From Astragalus membranaceus (taxonomy: Eukaryota > Streptophyta > Magnoliopsida > Fabales > Fabaceae): a stretch of DNA of 64,000 bases. Positions 43,369 to 54,110 of the stretch are shown here, piece after piece (positions within the stretch are counted from its first letter, which is position 1; every line of letters starts with the position of its first letter). Under the pieces are notes generated by a model. That model worked only from the letters and a program-made list of their open reading frames with translations, had not been told where the DNA came from and did no database searches. Both the position numbers and the translations under genes were made by a program. The stretch covers positions 17,395,192-17,459,191 of the forward strand of contig CM076854.1 of NCBI GenBank assembly GCA_039519185.1, read 5' to 3'.

Positions 43369-46300
43369 CTAGGCATAATACTTCTTGACCACATCTGAGT
43401 TCACTGGATTTGGGATCTCATCTCCGTCCATGTTTGCCAGAATTAAAGCTCCTCCTGAGAATGCCTTCTTCACCACATAAGGTCCTTCATATTTGGGAGC
43501 CCATTTGCCCCTAGAGTCTGTCTGAATCGGTAAGATCTGCTTGATCACAAGATCTCCTTCTTGGAATTCACGAGGACGGACTTTCTTGTCAAAAGCCCTC
43601 CTCATCCTCTGTTGGTACAACTGTCCATGACACATTGCGGCCACCCGTTTTTCATCAATGAGATTCAACTGGTCAAGACGAGACCGAACCCATTCTGCTT
43701 CATCAAGTTTTGTCTCCATTAACACCCGCAGGGATGGTATTTCAACCTCAATGGGGAGAACTGCCTCTGACCCATAAACCAGGGAGTAAGGGGTTGCTCC
43801 TGTTGAGGTGCGTACTGAGGTTCTGTAACCATGCAGGGCAAATGGGAGCATCTCATGCCAATCCTTGTAGGTTACCACCATCTTTTGCACAATCTTCTTG
43901 ATGTTCTTGTTAGCTGCCTCAACTGCCCCATTCATCTTTGGGCGGTAGGGAGAAGAGTTGTGATGTTGTATTTTGAAGTCTTTACACAAATCCTTCATCA
44001 CTCTGCTGTTCAAATTACTACCGTTGTCTGTGATAATCTTGTTTGGAAGGCCGTAGCGGCAAACCAAGTCTTTCTTGATGAACTTAGCAATCACTGAGCT
44101 CGTTACATTGGGATAAGAGGCAGCTTCCACCCACTTAGTGAAGTAGTCAATAGCAACCAGGATGAAACGGTGACCATTGGAAGCTTTGGGTTCAATGGGA
44201 CCAATGATGTCCATGCCCCACATTGAGAATGGCCATGGTGCGCTCAAAACATTCAGAGAAGTTGGAGGTACATGGGTGTGATCTGCATAGATTTGGCATT
44301 TATGGCATCTTCTCACAAAACTGTAACAGTCTGATTCCATCTGCAACCAGTAGTATCCAGCTCTCAGGATTTTTCTAGCCATTGCGTGCCCGTTGGAATG
44401 AACCCCAAATGAGCCTTCATGAACATCTCGCATAATCTTTACTGATTCTTCTCCTGTTACACACCTGAGGAGTACCAAGTCATGGTTTCTCTTGTAAAGG
44501 ACGTCTCCACTCAAGAAGAAACCTGCTGACAGCCTCCTGAGGGTTCTCTTGTCATTCTCTGTAGCCCCGGGAGGATACTCTCTGTTCGTGATATACTGCT
44601 TGATATCATGGTACCAAGGCTTACTATCTGATCCCTCTTCGACTATCATACAGTAGTGATAAGCAGGCTGTTCTCTGTGCTGGATTCTGACAGTCGTCAG
44701 ACTTTTGTCACAGCTGACGTTGAACATAGAGGACAAAGTTGCCAAGGCATCGGCCAGCTGATTCTCGCTGCGGGGTATGTGTTGGAAAGTGATTTCCTCA
44801 AAGGGCTTGATTAATTCTTGAAGGCAGTCACGGTAAGGAATCAAATCTGAATTTCTTGTTTCCCAGTCTCCTTTTACTTGATGGACAACTAGAGCTGAAT
44901 CTCCGTACACGTCGAGCCTCTTGACTTTCCAATCGAGAGCTGTCTGGATACCCAAGATACATGCTTCATACTCCGCAATATTGTTTGTGACATAGAAGCT
45001 TAGTCTAGCGGTGACTGGTATAAAGCGGTTGTCTGAGGAGATCAGCACTGCTCCGATTCCGTGCCCCCGCATGTTAGAGGCACCGTCAAACAACATTCTC
45101 CACCTTTCATCATCTTGAGACTTCCCTGTGTCAAATAATGCCATAATGTCCTCATCTGGGAACTCACATTGCATTGATTGGTAATCCTCAACCGGTTGAT
45201 GTGCTAGGTAGTCTGCCAGTGTGCTACCTTTGATCGCCTTCTGGGTTACGTACACGAGATCGTACTCGGACAGAAGCATTTGCCAACGAGCAATTCTACC
45301 TGTGAGCGCAGGTTTTTCAAATATGTACTTGATTGGGTCCATTTTGGACACCAACCAGGTAGTGTGACTCAGCATATACTGTCTCAGTCGATGCGCAGCC
45401 CAGGCTAGAGCACAACAAGTCTTCTCCAATGATGAATACCTTGCCTCACAGTCTGTGAACTTCTTGCTTATATAGTAGATTGCGTGTTCTTTCTTTCCTG
45501 ACTCATCGTGTTGCCCCAGCACGTAGCCCATAGAGTTGTCTAGCACCGTGAGGTATAGGATGAGGGGCCTGCCGGACACAGGTGGCATTAGGACGGGTGG
45601 ACTTTGAAGGTACGCCTTGATTTTCTCAAATGCTTCTTGACATTTATCATTCCACTTCATCTCTTGGTTTTTGCACAGCAGTTTGAAAATTGGTTCGCAA
45701 GTCGCAGTCAACTGGAAGATGAATCGAGAGATGTAATTTAGTCTTCCCAGGAAACCACGAACTTCTTTCTCTGTCTTAGGTGCTGGCATCTCCAGGATTG
45801 CTCGTACTTTGTCCGGGTCTACCTCAATTCCCTTCTGGCTAACAATGAACCCTAACAGCTTCCCTGACCTAACCCCAAAGGTGCACTTAGCGGGGTTCAA
45901 CCTGAGTTTGTACTTTCTGAGGCGTTCGAACAGCTTCTGTAGGTTAACCACGTGCTCTTCATCAGTCTTTGATTTAGCGATCATGTCATCCACATAGACT
46001 TCGATCTCCTTATGCATCATGTCATGGAATAGGGTTACCATTGCTCTTTGGTAGGTTGCCCCGGCATTCCTCAACCCGAAAGGCATGACCTTGTAACAGA
46101 AAGTTCCCCAAAGGGTTATGAAGGTGGTTTTCTCCATATCCTCCGGAGCCATTTTGATCTGGTTATAGCCGGAATATCCATCCACGAAGGAGAACATCGA
46201 ATGCTGAGCAGTACTGTCCACCAAAACGTCAATATGGGGTAGAGGGAAGTCATCTTTAGGGCTTGCTCTGTTCAAGTCACGGTAGTCGACACACATTCGG

Positions 46301-46665
46301 ACCTTCCCATCTTTCTTAGGGACTGGGACAATGTTCGCTACCCACTCAGAATATTTTGCCACAGCTAAGAACCCTGCATCAAACTGTTTCTTGACCTCAT
46401 CCCTGATTTTCAAAGACATTTCAGGCTTCATCCGCCTTAACTTCTGTTTCACAGGGGGACACTCTGATTTCACCGGCAATTTATGTTCAACAATATCTGT
46501 GCTCAACCCTGGCATGTCCCGATATGTCCATGCGAATACGTCGGCGTAATCGAACAGGAGCTGAATCAACTTTTTGCGCTCTTTATCCTCCATTGCGGTA
46601 CCAACCTTGATCTCTTTTCTGTCTCCCTCAGTACCCAAATTGACCATTTTCTGTAGACTCCTCAT
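43369..46665 (-). CDS. Ogre pol: reverse transcriptase, RNase H, second RNase H, integrase
   Basis: A 1098-codon open frame. RT spans about residues 60-290, with DYRDLNRASPKDDFPLP, PFGLRNAGATYQRAM and the catalytic YVDD at 224-227. The RT-linked RNase H remnant follows (~375-455). A second, archaeal-type RNase H begins near 525 (MLFDGASNMRGHGIG) and ends with SENQLADALATL. Integrase follows with an H-H-C-C zinc region (H..H..CHKCQ) and a D,D,E core: GMDIIG, ITDNGSN and MNGAVEAANK. A GPYVVKKAF tail closes the protein. The upstream part of the natural frame probably comes from a spliced exon (46820 on), but a +1 in the A-run at 46647-46650 puts the two out of frame. The frame shown is otherwise intact. 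Confidence 0.93.
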   Translation of the reverse strand: MRSLQKMVNLGTEGDRKEIKVGTAMEDKERKKLIQLLFDYADVFAWTYRDMPGLSTDIVEHKLPVKSECPPVKQKLRRMKPEMSLKIRDEVKKQFDAGFLAVAKYSEWVANIVPVPKKDGKVRMCVDYRDLNRASPKDDFPLPHIDVLVDSTAQHSMFSFVDGYSGYNQIKMAPEDMEKTTFITLWGTFCYKVMPFGLRNAGATYQRAMVTLFHDMMHKEIEVYVDDMIAKSKTDEEHVVNLQKLFERLRKYKLRLNPAKCTFGVRSGKLLGFIVSQKGIEVDPDKVRAILEMPAPKTEKEVRGFLGRLNYISRFIFQLTATCEPIFKLLCKNQEMKWNDKCQEAFEKIKAYLQSPPVLMPPVSGRPLILYLTVLDNSMGYVLGQHDESGKKEHAIYYISKKFTDCEARYSSLEKTCCALAWAAHRLRQYMLSHTTWLVSKMDPIKYIFEKPALTGRIARWQMLLSEYDLVYVTQKAIKGSTLADYLAHQPVEDYQSMQCEFPDEDIMALFDTGKSQDDERWRMLFDGASNMRGHGIGAVLISSDNRFIPVTARLSFYVTNNIAEYEACILGIQTALDWKVKRLDVYGDSALVVHQVKGDWETRNSDLIPYRDCLQELIKPFEEITFQHIPRSENQLADALATLSSMFNVSCDKSLTTVRIQHREQPAYHYCMIVEEGSDSKPWYHDIKQYITNREYPPGATENDKRTLRRLSAGFFLSGDVLYKRNHDLVLLRCVTGEESVKIMRDVHEGSFGVHSNGHAMARKILRAGYYWLQMESDCYSFVRRCHKCQIYADHTHVPPTSLNVLSAPWPFSMWGMDIIGPIEPKASNGHRFILVAIDYFTKWVEAASYPNVTSSVIAKFIKKDLVCRYGLPNKIITDNGSNLNSRVMKDLCKDFKIQHHNSSPYRPKMNGAVEAANKNIKKIVQKMVVTYKDWHEMLPFALHGYRTSVRTSTGATPYSLVYGSEAVLPIEVEIPSLRVLMETKLDEAEWVRSRLDQLNLIDEKRVAAMCHGQLYQQRMRRAFDKKVRPREFQEGDLVIKQILPIQTDSRGKWAPKYEGPYVVKKAFSGGALILANMDGDEIPNPVNSDVVKKYYA

Positions 46666-46820
46666 GGGGTTCGATGACCTTTTCTTCTTGTTCTACCATT
46701 CTCATGATTTCTGGAGGAGTATCCCAATCATTCTCAACATCTTCCTCGGCGTGATTAACCGGGTAATCAAAATCACAGTATGAGTTATGGGCATTATTAT
46801 TTTCAGAGTTTATTTTTGAT

Positions 46821-47012
46821 CTGCATTAGAATGGAGCGGCGAATAAAAACAAAGAAAAAGCAACACAGATAAAAGATGAAGACAGAAATTTTATTGAAAA
46901 TTCAAAATAACACTTTATTGATTGATGATTTTCGACGAAAACATGTGTGCCCGAATGAAATATTCCAAGGCCTTGGGCAGAGCCGAGGGATCTGCATTAC
47001 AATGATAATTAC
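46821..47012 (-). other. Putative 192-nt Ogre intron between protease and RT
   Basis: On the minus strand the protease frame ends ...AATTTAAAG-TAA. A GT at 47012-47011 lies inside this codon pair, and CTAATGCAG ends at 46821. Removing 47012-46821 deletes the stop and keeps the frame open into KSKINSENNN... and then TPPEIMRMVEQEEK, a segment usual before Ogre RT. An intron at this place has been described for Ogre elements. Usage in this copy is inferred. Confidence 0.7.
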
Positions 47013-48724
47013 TTTAAATTGGAAAATACGGGGAAATCCATGGTCTCCCAGTTTTGCAGCTTCTCTCCAACCGCACAGCAGCGCACCAGACCTTCAGCAC
47101 GGCCACTTGAGCTTGATCCTTCTTCAACCATATTAACCTGGTCAGGGTTCAGCATACCAGCACTCCGGAAGTTGTCCTTGAGATTAGCGATGACTACTCT
47201 CTCCTGATTGGGTGCCCTTCCTCTGAGTTTGGCCAGCCATTTCTCCCTCCTGTCAGATGTCAGCCTCTCCCGATCAGCAAGACTTGGGATGTATCCAACA
47301 CCGAACCTCTCAATATTACCCCTCAACTGGATAGGCATTACAATTCCTTGAGCAGCTTTTCCTAAGCCCTTACCAATCTGATACCCATGTCCCAGCATCA
47401 CTTTTGAAGTCATCATGTCTGCCCTGGACCACTTAGGCTTCCAACGAGGCTCTCCTTCGACGAAGACAGCGTTTGAAATCTCCAATCCCTGGAAAGCAGT
47501 TTCAAAGGACTCTTCTGCTGCTTCCACATAATATTCAGGTGGCGATCGATTTATCAATGTTTCTTCCTCTCCGGAGATCACTATCAGCTTTCCCCTAGCC
47601 ACAAACTTGAGTTTCTGATGAAGCGAGGATGGCACTGCCCCAGCCGCATGTATCCAAGGACGTCCTAGCAGGCAACTGTAGGATGAATTGATGTCCATCA
47701 CTTGAAAGACAACATAAAATACTTCAGGGCCTACCTGCAGCGGCATTTCCACTTCTCCAAAAACTTCCTTCACTGACCCGTCAAATGCTCTGACCAAGGT
47801 GGAGCTCGGTTTTAGATATGAACAGTCTACATCCAGCTTATCCATTGTAGACTTAGGCAGCACGTTCAAGGATGAACCGTTATCAATAAGCACCCTGGCA
47901 AGTATATGGTCCCCACACTTGACTGAGATATGAAGAGCTTGATTATGACTCTTTCCTGCCGGAGGCAGCTCAGTGTCTGAGAAGGTCAAGTAATTAGAGG
48001 CTACAATGCTGCCAACAATACCATCAAGCTGGTTTACTGTAATGTCATGGGAGACGTGAGCTTCATTCAGGACCTTTAGCAGTGCAGCACGATGTGCCTC
48101 TGAACTAAGCAGCAAAGAGAGCATTGAGATCTTCGATGGGGTTTGATTCAGCTGGTCTACCACCCGATATTCACTCTGTCTCATTACCCTCAAGAATTCT
48201 TGAGCTTCTTTGTCCGACACATCCCTGACCTCTACAGCTTCCTTGTCTTTTCCCTTACGGGCCCTTTCTTCACTTCCCTTGGATTGCTCTCTTCTAAGGT
48301 TTTCAGGAGTATACATCCTTCCACTCCTTGTGATACAACTACCCCCAGCAATGTTTGTTATATCCAGAGTGCCTTTAGGGACCTCCGCTTGCATTTGCAC
48401 ATTGCAGCTCCATGGAGTCATCCTAGCCTCCCCATTAGGGGTAGCAGCAGGTACTGGAATAACAACAGTTGAGGGTCTCGTCACAGCTAGGCTGGAATTC
48501 AGATTGCAGGGAATTTCAATCGGTCTCCTGAAACCTCCATTGCCTGATTGTAAGGTAAATACACCTTCTTCTTTCTCCTGGACTCCCACTTGGACCAGGT
48601 GTCTGTCTAAGAGATCTTGGAGAATTGGTAAAGCCTTCACATGCCCCGATGCAGCGAGGATTATCACAGGCGTCTTTCCTAGCACACCCTTCTTTGATGA
48701 CACCAAAACGACATAATTCAGCAT
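47013..48724 (-). CDS. Ogre aspartic protease with G-patch domain
   Basis: A 571-codon frame in another phase from gag. The N-terminal part (ILQDLLDRHLVQVGVQ) continues the gag-pro linker. The protease active site is LIDNGSSLNVLP, a retroviral-type D-x-G motif with N at the variable position, followed by LLGRPWIH. Near the C-terminus VMLGHGYQIGKGLGKAAQG is a G-patch motif, common in Ogre/Tat polyproteins. The protein would process the polyprotein. It overlaps gag by ~200 bases, but the sensible gag-to-pro reading needs a frame change near 48645-48655, either a mutation or a programmed shift. Confidence 0.85.
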
Positions 48725-50516
48725 GGATAAAATTCAAGGGCATCTGAATGCAATCAACTTTTCTAACCAAACAATGACCCCCCTGACGGTCAACGGCATT
48801 AATAGCAGATCCTCCATGCCCTGGCAACGGATTGGTGGCTACATTGGGTTGTTGAAATGATATGCTTTTCTTATCAAGTAATTCTTGCACCACATATTTG
48901 AATGCTTTACAATCCTCCACCACATGACCTACTGCCCCAGAATGAAAAGCGCAGGTGGCATTTGCGTTGTACCCTCTAGGATAGGGAGGCTGATATGGCT
49001 TCATTTGACGAGTACTGATTATTTTGTTGGTGATGAGATAATTAAACAAGTCCGTGTAGGACATGGGAATGGGATCAAAGACAGCAGGCTTCCTTTCATT
49101 ATAGTTCCGGTACTGATAATTTGATTGAAAAGGCTGTGCCAGCGGTGCCTGAGGAGGGACCGAAATAGCTTGCGATGGATTGCTGTGCGACGGACCACTG
49201 GCTCCGATGACTGCATTAGTTTCACCTTCTTTCTTCTTATGAGACCCAAAAAATGGCTTCTTTTGACTGGCAGAAGGCGTCGGGCTATGAGCTATTCTTC
49301 CGCTGCGCATACCATTCTCTACTCTTTCCCCTGTGACCACCATCTCAGAGAAGTTTGAGGCTACGCTGCCAACCAACCTATCATAATACACTGTAGGAAG
49401 GGTTTCCATAAACATGTGGACCATTTCCTTGTCCAGCAGAGGGGGTTTTACTTGAGCCGCAAGGTTCCTCCATCTCTGAGCGTATTCTTTGAACGACTCG
49501 TTATCCTTCTTAGACATGCATTGTAGCTGAGTTCTATCTGGAGCCAAATCATTATTATACTGGTATTGACGCATGAAGGCATCCGCCATGTCTTTCCAGC
49601 AACGGATATTAGTTGGCTCTAACTGCATGTACCAGTCAAGGGGAGCTCCAGCTAAACTTTCTTGGAAGCAATGCATCATTAAGTTATCGTTACGGGCATA
49701 GGCAGTCATCTTTCGGCAGTACATTGTCACATGGCTGACTGGGCAAGTTGTCCCTCTGTATTTGTCAAAAGTTGGTGCTTTGAACTTGGGTGGCAGGACT
49801 AGATCAGGAACCAAGCACAACTCATGGGCATTCCTGGCTCGGGAACCTGCCCCTTCAACAGCTCTTAACCTTTCTTCCAGCATCTGATACTGACTTCTAG
49901 CTTCGGCAGGATAATTCTGTGGGAAAACGCCGGCACCATAGTGAGGGTTATTCATCGACGCCACGACCGGGGTCATGTGTCGGTGAGCAATATTCTGAGG
50001 GACTGGGCCCTGCACGTGTGGATGAACCATTATTGGTGAATTGAAACCCGCTGGAGTTCCTGGAGCAATAACAGGAATTGGGATCTGAATCTGGGCTTGA
50101 TGCGTCCCTGTTCCAACTTCATTCACAACTGTATTAGGCTGAGCGTGTCCCGTGGTTCCTGAAGGATCTCCTCCAGGGTTTGCATCAGCAGCAGGAGGCG
50201 CATAGCCCAGTGGGAGACCATAGGGAGGCCATTGCGCAGCTTGGAGGGTTTGAGAGATCCCAGACCCAGGAAGGGGAGGAGGATTGTTCGTCCCAGCAAC
50301 AGCGGTTTCAGTTGTGCCAACATCTCTTAAGGCACTTAGCACTCTTATGACCTCCGCCATTTGAGCCCTTAGGACTTCCATCTCAGCTTGAGTGACTTGA
50401 TTCCCCTGATTCTGATCGTGCTGACCCTGACCATTAGGATCCGGACCTCCTGGAATTCCGTCATCCTGATGTGGCTGCGGATCGTTCTGATCATGGTTGG
50501 CTTGATCGTTTTCCAT
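48516..50516 (-). CDS. Ogre gag
   Basis: A 666-codon frame from ATG 50516 (MENDQANHDQNDPQPH). A Q/P/G-rich N-terminus and a short coiled segment (EMEVLRAQMAEVIRVLSAL) precede the retrotransposon gag core at about residues 230-400 (PPKFKAPTFDKYRGTTCP, LAGAPLDWYMQLEP, SFKEYAQRWRNLAAQVKPP). A zinc-like C-x2-H-x10-C motif follows (CAFHSGAVGHVVEDC). It forms the particle that packages element RNA. The last ~70 codons, past CDNPRC, do not look like gag, and the homologous continuation is in the protease frame. Confidence 0.9.
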   Translation of the reverse strand: MENDQANHDQNDPQPHQDDGIPGGPDPNGQGQHDQNQGNQVTQAEMEVLRAQMAEVIRVLSALRDVGTTETAVAGTNNPPPLPGSGISQTLQAAQWPPYGLPLGYAPPAADANPGGDPSGTTGHAQPNTVVNEVGTGTHQAQIQIPIPVIAPGTPAGFNSPIMVHPHVQGPVPQNIAHRHMTPVVASMNNPHYGAGVFPQNYPAEARSQYQMLEERLRAVEGAGSRARNAHELCLVPDLVLPPKFKAPTFDKYRGTTCPVSHVTMYCRKMTAYARNDNLMMHCFQESLAGAPLDWYMQLEPTNIRCWKDMADAFMRQYQYNNDLAPDRTQLQCMSKKDNESFKEYAQRWRNLAAQVKPPLLDKEMVHMFMETLPTVYYDRLVGSVASNFSEMVVTGERVENGMRSGRIAHSPTPSASQKKPFFGSHKKKEGETNAVIGASGPSHSNPSQAISVPPQAPLAQPFQSNYQYRNYNERKPAVFDPIPMSYTDLFNYLITNKIISTRQMKPYQPPYPRGYNANATCAFHSGAVGHVVEDCKAFKYVVQELLDKKSISFQQPNVATNPLPGHGGSAINAVDRQGGHCLVRKVDCIQMPLNFIHAELCRFGVIKEGCARKDACDNPRCIGACEGFTNSPRSLRQTPGPSGSPGERRRCIYLTIRQWRFQETD

Positions 50517-50867
50517 GTTTTTTGCTTGCAGACGCGTCCAATAGCGATGGTTAACCAGCTTGCCTAATTTTCTGTTGACGGAACACGTTTATGAACACAA
50601 GAACGAATAAATGAATGTAATGCGAATGAATGCGTGTTTAGTTTGTCTTGCCGAGAATCGCAGTGTATTATGTCTTGTCATAGATACGCGAGTAAATCTT
50701 TGATTATTTTTGTTATATCGCTTTCTTTGGATTATACTGAAATTGGAATCTGGAAGCGAAACGGGTGTATTCAAAATACTTCAAAATCTGAATCCGAAAG
50801 TACGACATTCTGATACAATGATTGAAAAAGGAAAGGTACAATAAAACAAAAATTACAATAAAGAAGC

Positions 50868-52940
50868 TCAAATACAAAGGGCTTTGACATTTCCACTCTT
50901 TTTCCTTTTATTGCTGGTGGAGGTACTTCCGGTTCTTCCTTTGGCTTCCTCAACTAGGGCTCTGCAGTACTCCACAAACTTGTACACCTCAAGCGGGGTG
51001 TTGAGGGGATACATCTCAGTTTCAGCTTTTCTTAATCTCCTGGGCATATCCGCAAGAGCCCGGTTGACCAATTCTGATAGCTTGGAGAACCTACCCTTCC
51101 AGTGTTGAACCTCATCCCTCAGCTCTATGATGACTGCCTGCTCTTCAATCCTACCGAGCAGCTCAACATAGCGATGTTCCCAATACTGACTTTCATCCCT
51201 CACTTGACGGTACGCATCACTGATGTGACAAAGACGCTCCTTCAACTCGTCAGAATCCTCTTGCTCTGCTCTTAGGGCCCGCTGATATTCCCTGAGGATG
51301 TTCTCAAAAGAGTCTCTCTCTTGCACAACACTGTCTAACTTACTCTCCCATTCAGCTTGTAACATGCGGGATTCTCTTTTTGACTCGGCAAGCAAGCTTT
51401 TCGCTGTTCTCTCTTCCATTTTTGCTTCATCCCATAACTCTTTCCACTGATTGGCTTCTTCCAGGGCTTTCTTCTCTTTCAAGCTTCGTCTCTTGATTTC
51501 CTCCTTGGCTCCTTGCAGATACCTTTGAACTTCTAACTTGCTCTCCTCTTCCCCTTTTAGTTTCTGACTGAAACTCTCAATGGTAGCATACTTCAGGGCA
51601 TTTTCTTCTTTCAACCTCTTGTTCTTCAGAGCCATCTTCTCTATCTCAGCTTGCAAAGATTACTTCTCTTCCTCTGCCTTCATCAGAGCCAACTTAACTT
51701 CGCCTAATTCTTCGACAACAGGGGCACTGGCGTCTACTACTTCCCTCTCAACTTGCAGCTCTTTTTGGTAAGGCAGTTGAACATTCTGGATCCTTTTTTC
51801 GAGCCACTGAGCGAAGGTGATACCACTAGTCCTCTGAGCGAGCTCTACTTTTCCCATGCGAACCACCGTACTCCAGGCTTGCAAGACCTTTCTAAGCAAA
51901 CTGTCATCTTTTGGTCCCCCTTCATAGATGTAAAGCGGGAATATCATCTCTTCAGTAAGCAAATTCCTCATTGGATACCCTAATTGCCTCAGAGTCAGAG
52001 ATGGGTTGTAGTTGATGCATCCTTTAGTGCCCATCAGCGGGACATTTTGAAAATTACCACAGCGGAAGACTACCTTAGGCCTATCTTCCCAGCAAGATGA
52101 GAGATACCAACGGATCGAGTGCTCATCTAGACCCCCTAGAAACTGGATCCATTCTTGAATACTCATAGCTTTCACCTCACAAGTTACAGCGTAGCTAATC
52201 AACTTTTCCACTCGTGTTGGGTTGGTGAAGGCATGGATGAGAAGCCACGCATACAACAGGTGAGAAGAGCAAGAGATTTTCTTCCTTCTTAAGTCACAAT
52301 GATGAGTAAAAGCAGAATAAGTGTCGGCAAGGATGGCGGGAATTGGATTAATGGGGCTCCTCTTGTTCTGAAAAGCTAGGAAAATACCAATAACAGTCAC
52401 ATCCACATACCTCTCAATCTGCGGAAAGAGAACAACCCCAAAAATTGCTAAGGCTAAAACTCGCTTGAAGACAACCCAATTTTTACTTCTAGCATAGGCT
52501 CCCATTAAACCTTCAAGGTAGCTCTGCGGGAAACCTATCACATTGTTTCTCTTCTGCTTTTGGAGCTTCAGGTCCTCTACACTCACTTGCAATAATGCAG
52601 CGAGCCCCTCATCTGTGTAGTACTGTTCTTGATACCGGTAGGGGACAGCTTCTGTCTGAGTGAAACCCAAAATCTGCTGATATTCCTCCAATGTGGGTGC
52701 CATTTGAAATTTTTTGAAAAGAAAGCACCTGATTTCTGGGTCATAGAATCTACTCAAAGCCGCAATAGCCTCGGTCTGCACCTCTAGCAACAACAACTTC
52801 CGGAGGTTCCCATAAGCATTATCAAACGATCCCCTTTCTATAGGTCCCATCAGGTCAACACATTTTTTCAGACTAGTCACATCTACCTTGTTTACAGCGG
52901 GGTACCTTGGAGTATACACCGTTTCCCTTCTAGATTCCAT
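50868..52940 (-). pseudogene. Ogre ORF1 (plant mobile domain-like) with coiled-coil tail, one nonsense codon
   Basis: I start it at ATG 52940 (MESRRETVYTPRYPAV), because upstream codons look non-coding. The first ~400 residues resemble the ORF1 domain found upstream of gag in Ogre elements (FYDPEIRCFLFKKFQMAPTL, EEYQQILGF). Its function is unknown. TAA at 51660-51662 stops it after MKAEEEK. The same frame then continues to 50868 with a long charged coiled coil (QAEIEKMALKNKRLKEEN). One lesion therefore splits a ~690-codon ORF1. It ends ~350 bases before gag. Confidence 0.85.
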
Positions 52941-54090
52941 GCCGTATCTATGACAAAAATTTCTTATTACTTGGGGTTCTCGGCAAGCAAACCATGATGA
53001 GATGCAAAGATGCATGCGAAAACTATTGAAAATGTATGTTTTATGCAAAGGATGCGTGTAAATGATGATGATGTTCTATGTCTATGTAACTCAGAGACCA
53101 GTCCTTATTGGCAGTGATTCAAGTTATTTTTGGAAAATGCGGGTCGTACGTCATTTCATATGGACCGGTATGAGAAAGGCTACAGCGGTAACTCTTTCAC
53201 TCCCTCTTTTTTTTTTTTTAAAAAAATAAAGTGGTTCATATGTCACTTCATACAGACCGGCGAAAGAAAGGTTACAACGGCAACTCTTTCTCTATTTTCT
53301 CTTTTTCGAAAAATTTCCTTTTCTTTTTGAAAACGTGCCTAGTTTACAATGCAGCACACAATTTGGAAAGCCCTTGTGACCTAAAAAGGGGTGAGACCTA
53401 CGATCTAGGGCAATTTAAAGGGTAATCCTCCCATGTGGCTCTATTCACTCCCTCGCAAAGGCTACCAGAGCTAAATCTCTTTTATGATAACACCCACAAC
53501 GATGGAATGCCATCTGGTGTGAGGTACCATAAAGAGCATACTCTGGCTAAAACTTTCGTGAGAGCAGAAGGACATCGGTCCAATTGGCAGTCACTACTCG
53601 TTTCCACTCTCCTAGGTGTTTTTCAGACCTTGGGTTTTAGGCCTCTCTCAAAGCTCATAATCATAAGGGGGTGAGTGTGTGTAGCGGGGACATACCGCCT
53701 AAAACTACCCACATATACCCCACCTGCGAAGGAAAACCCAGAACAGTCCAAACAATAGCAAGCGATAACATGTTGTCTACACTAGGGTTCAATATCAAAT
53801 TAACTACCCTAGGGTTTCAACAATAATCAAGTGCTTTGCTTTCCTCGAGAAAGGGGGCCAAGAAGAGAGGAACATAACAAGATGGTGGAAAAGCATGAGG
53901 GTACTAAGCACATAAGCGAAGACGAGAAAAATAAACATGGAAGGAGAGAAAACAAATGCACATGCATACAACATGATAAGAAGAGCAAGCCGAAAAGGGA
54001 TGTAAGTAACAAAGTATCCAAATCACATCGATAGCACGCTAAACCACACATTTAATTAGTTAGGCTTGACCCACTTAAAAAAAAGAAAAG
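52941..54090 (-). other. Ogre 5' untranslated region
   Basis: No coding sequence. An imperfect ~95-base direct repeat (GACCGG...AAAGG.TACA.CGG.AACTCTTTC) occurs at about 53160-53200 and 53255-53295. The rest shows no supported feature. Confidence 0.7.
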
Positions 54091-54108
54091 TCCCCAGTGA
54101 AGTCGCCA
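54091..54108 (-). other. Ogre primer binding site
   Basis: On the minus strand TGGCGACTTCACTGGGGA starts two bases after the 5' LTR end GGGCGCAACA. Ogre elements are reported to use a tRNA-Arg-type PBS. I did not confirm the tRNA match. Confidence 0.75.
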
Positions 54109-54110
54109 GC

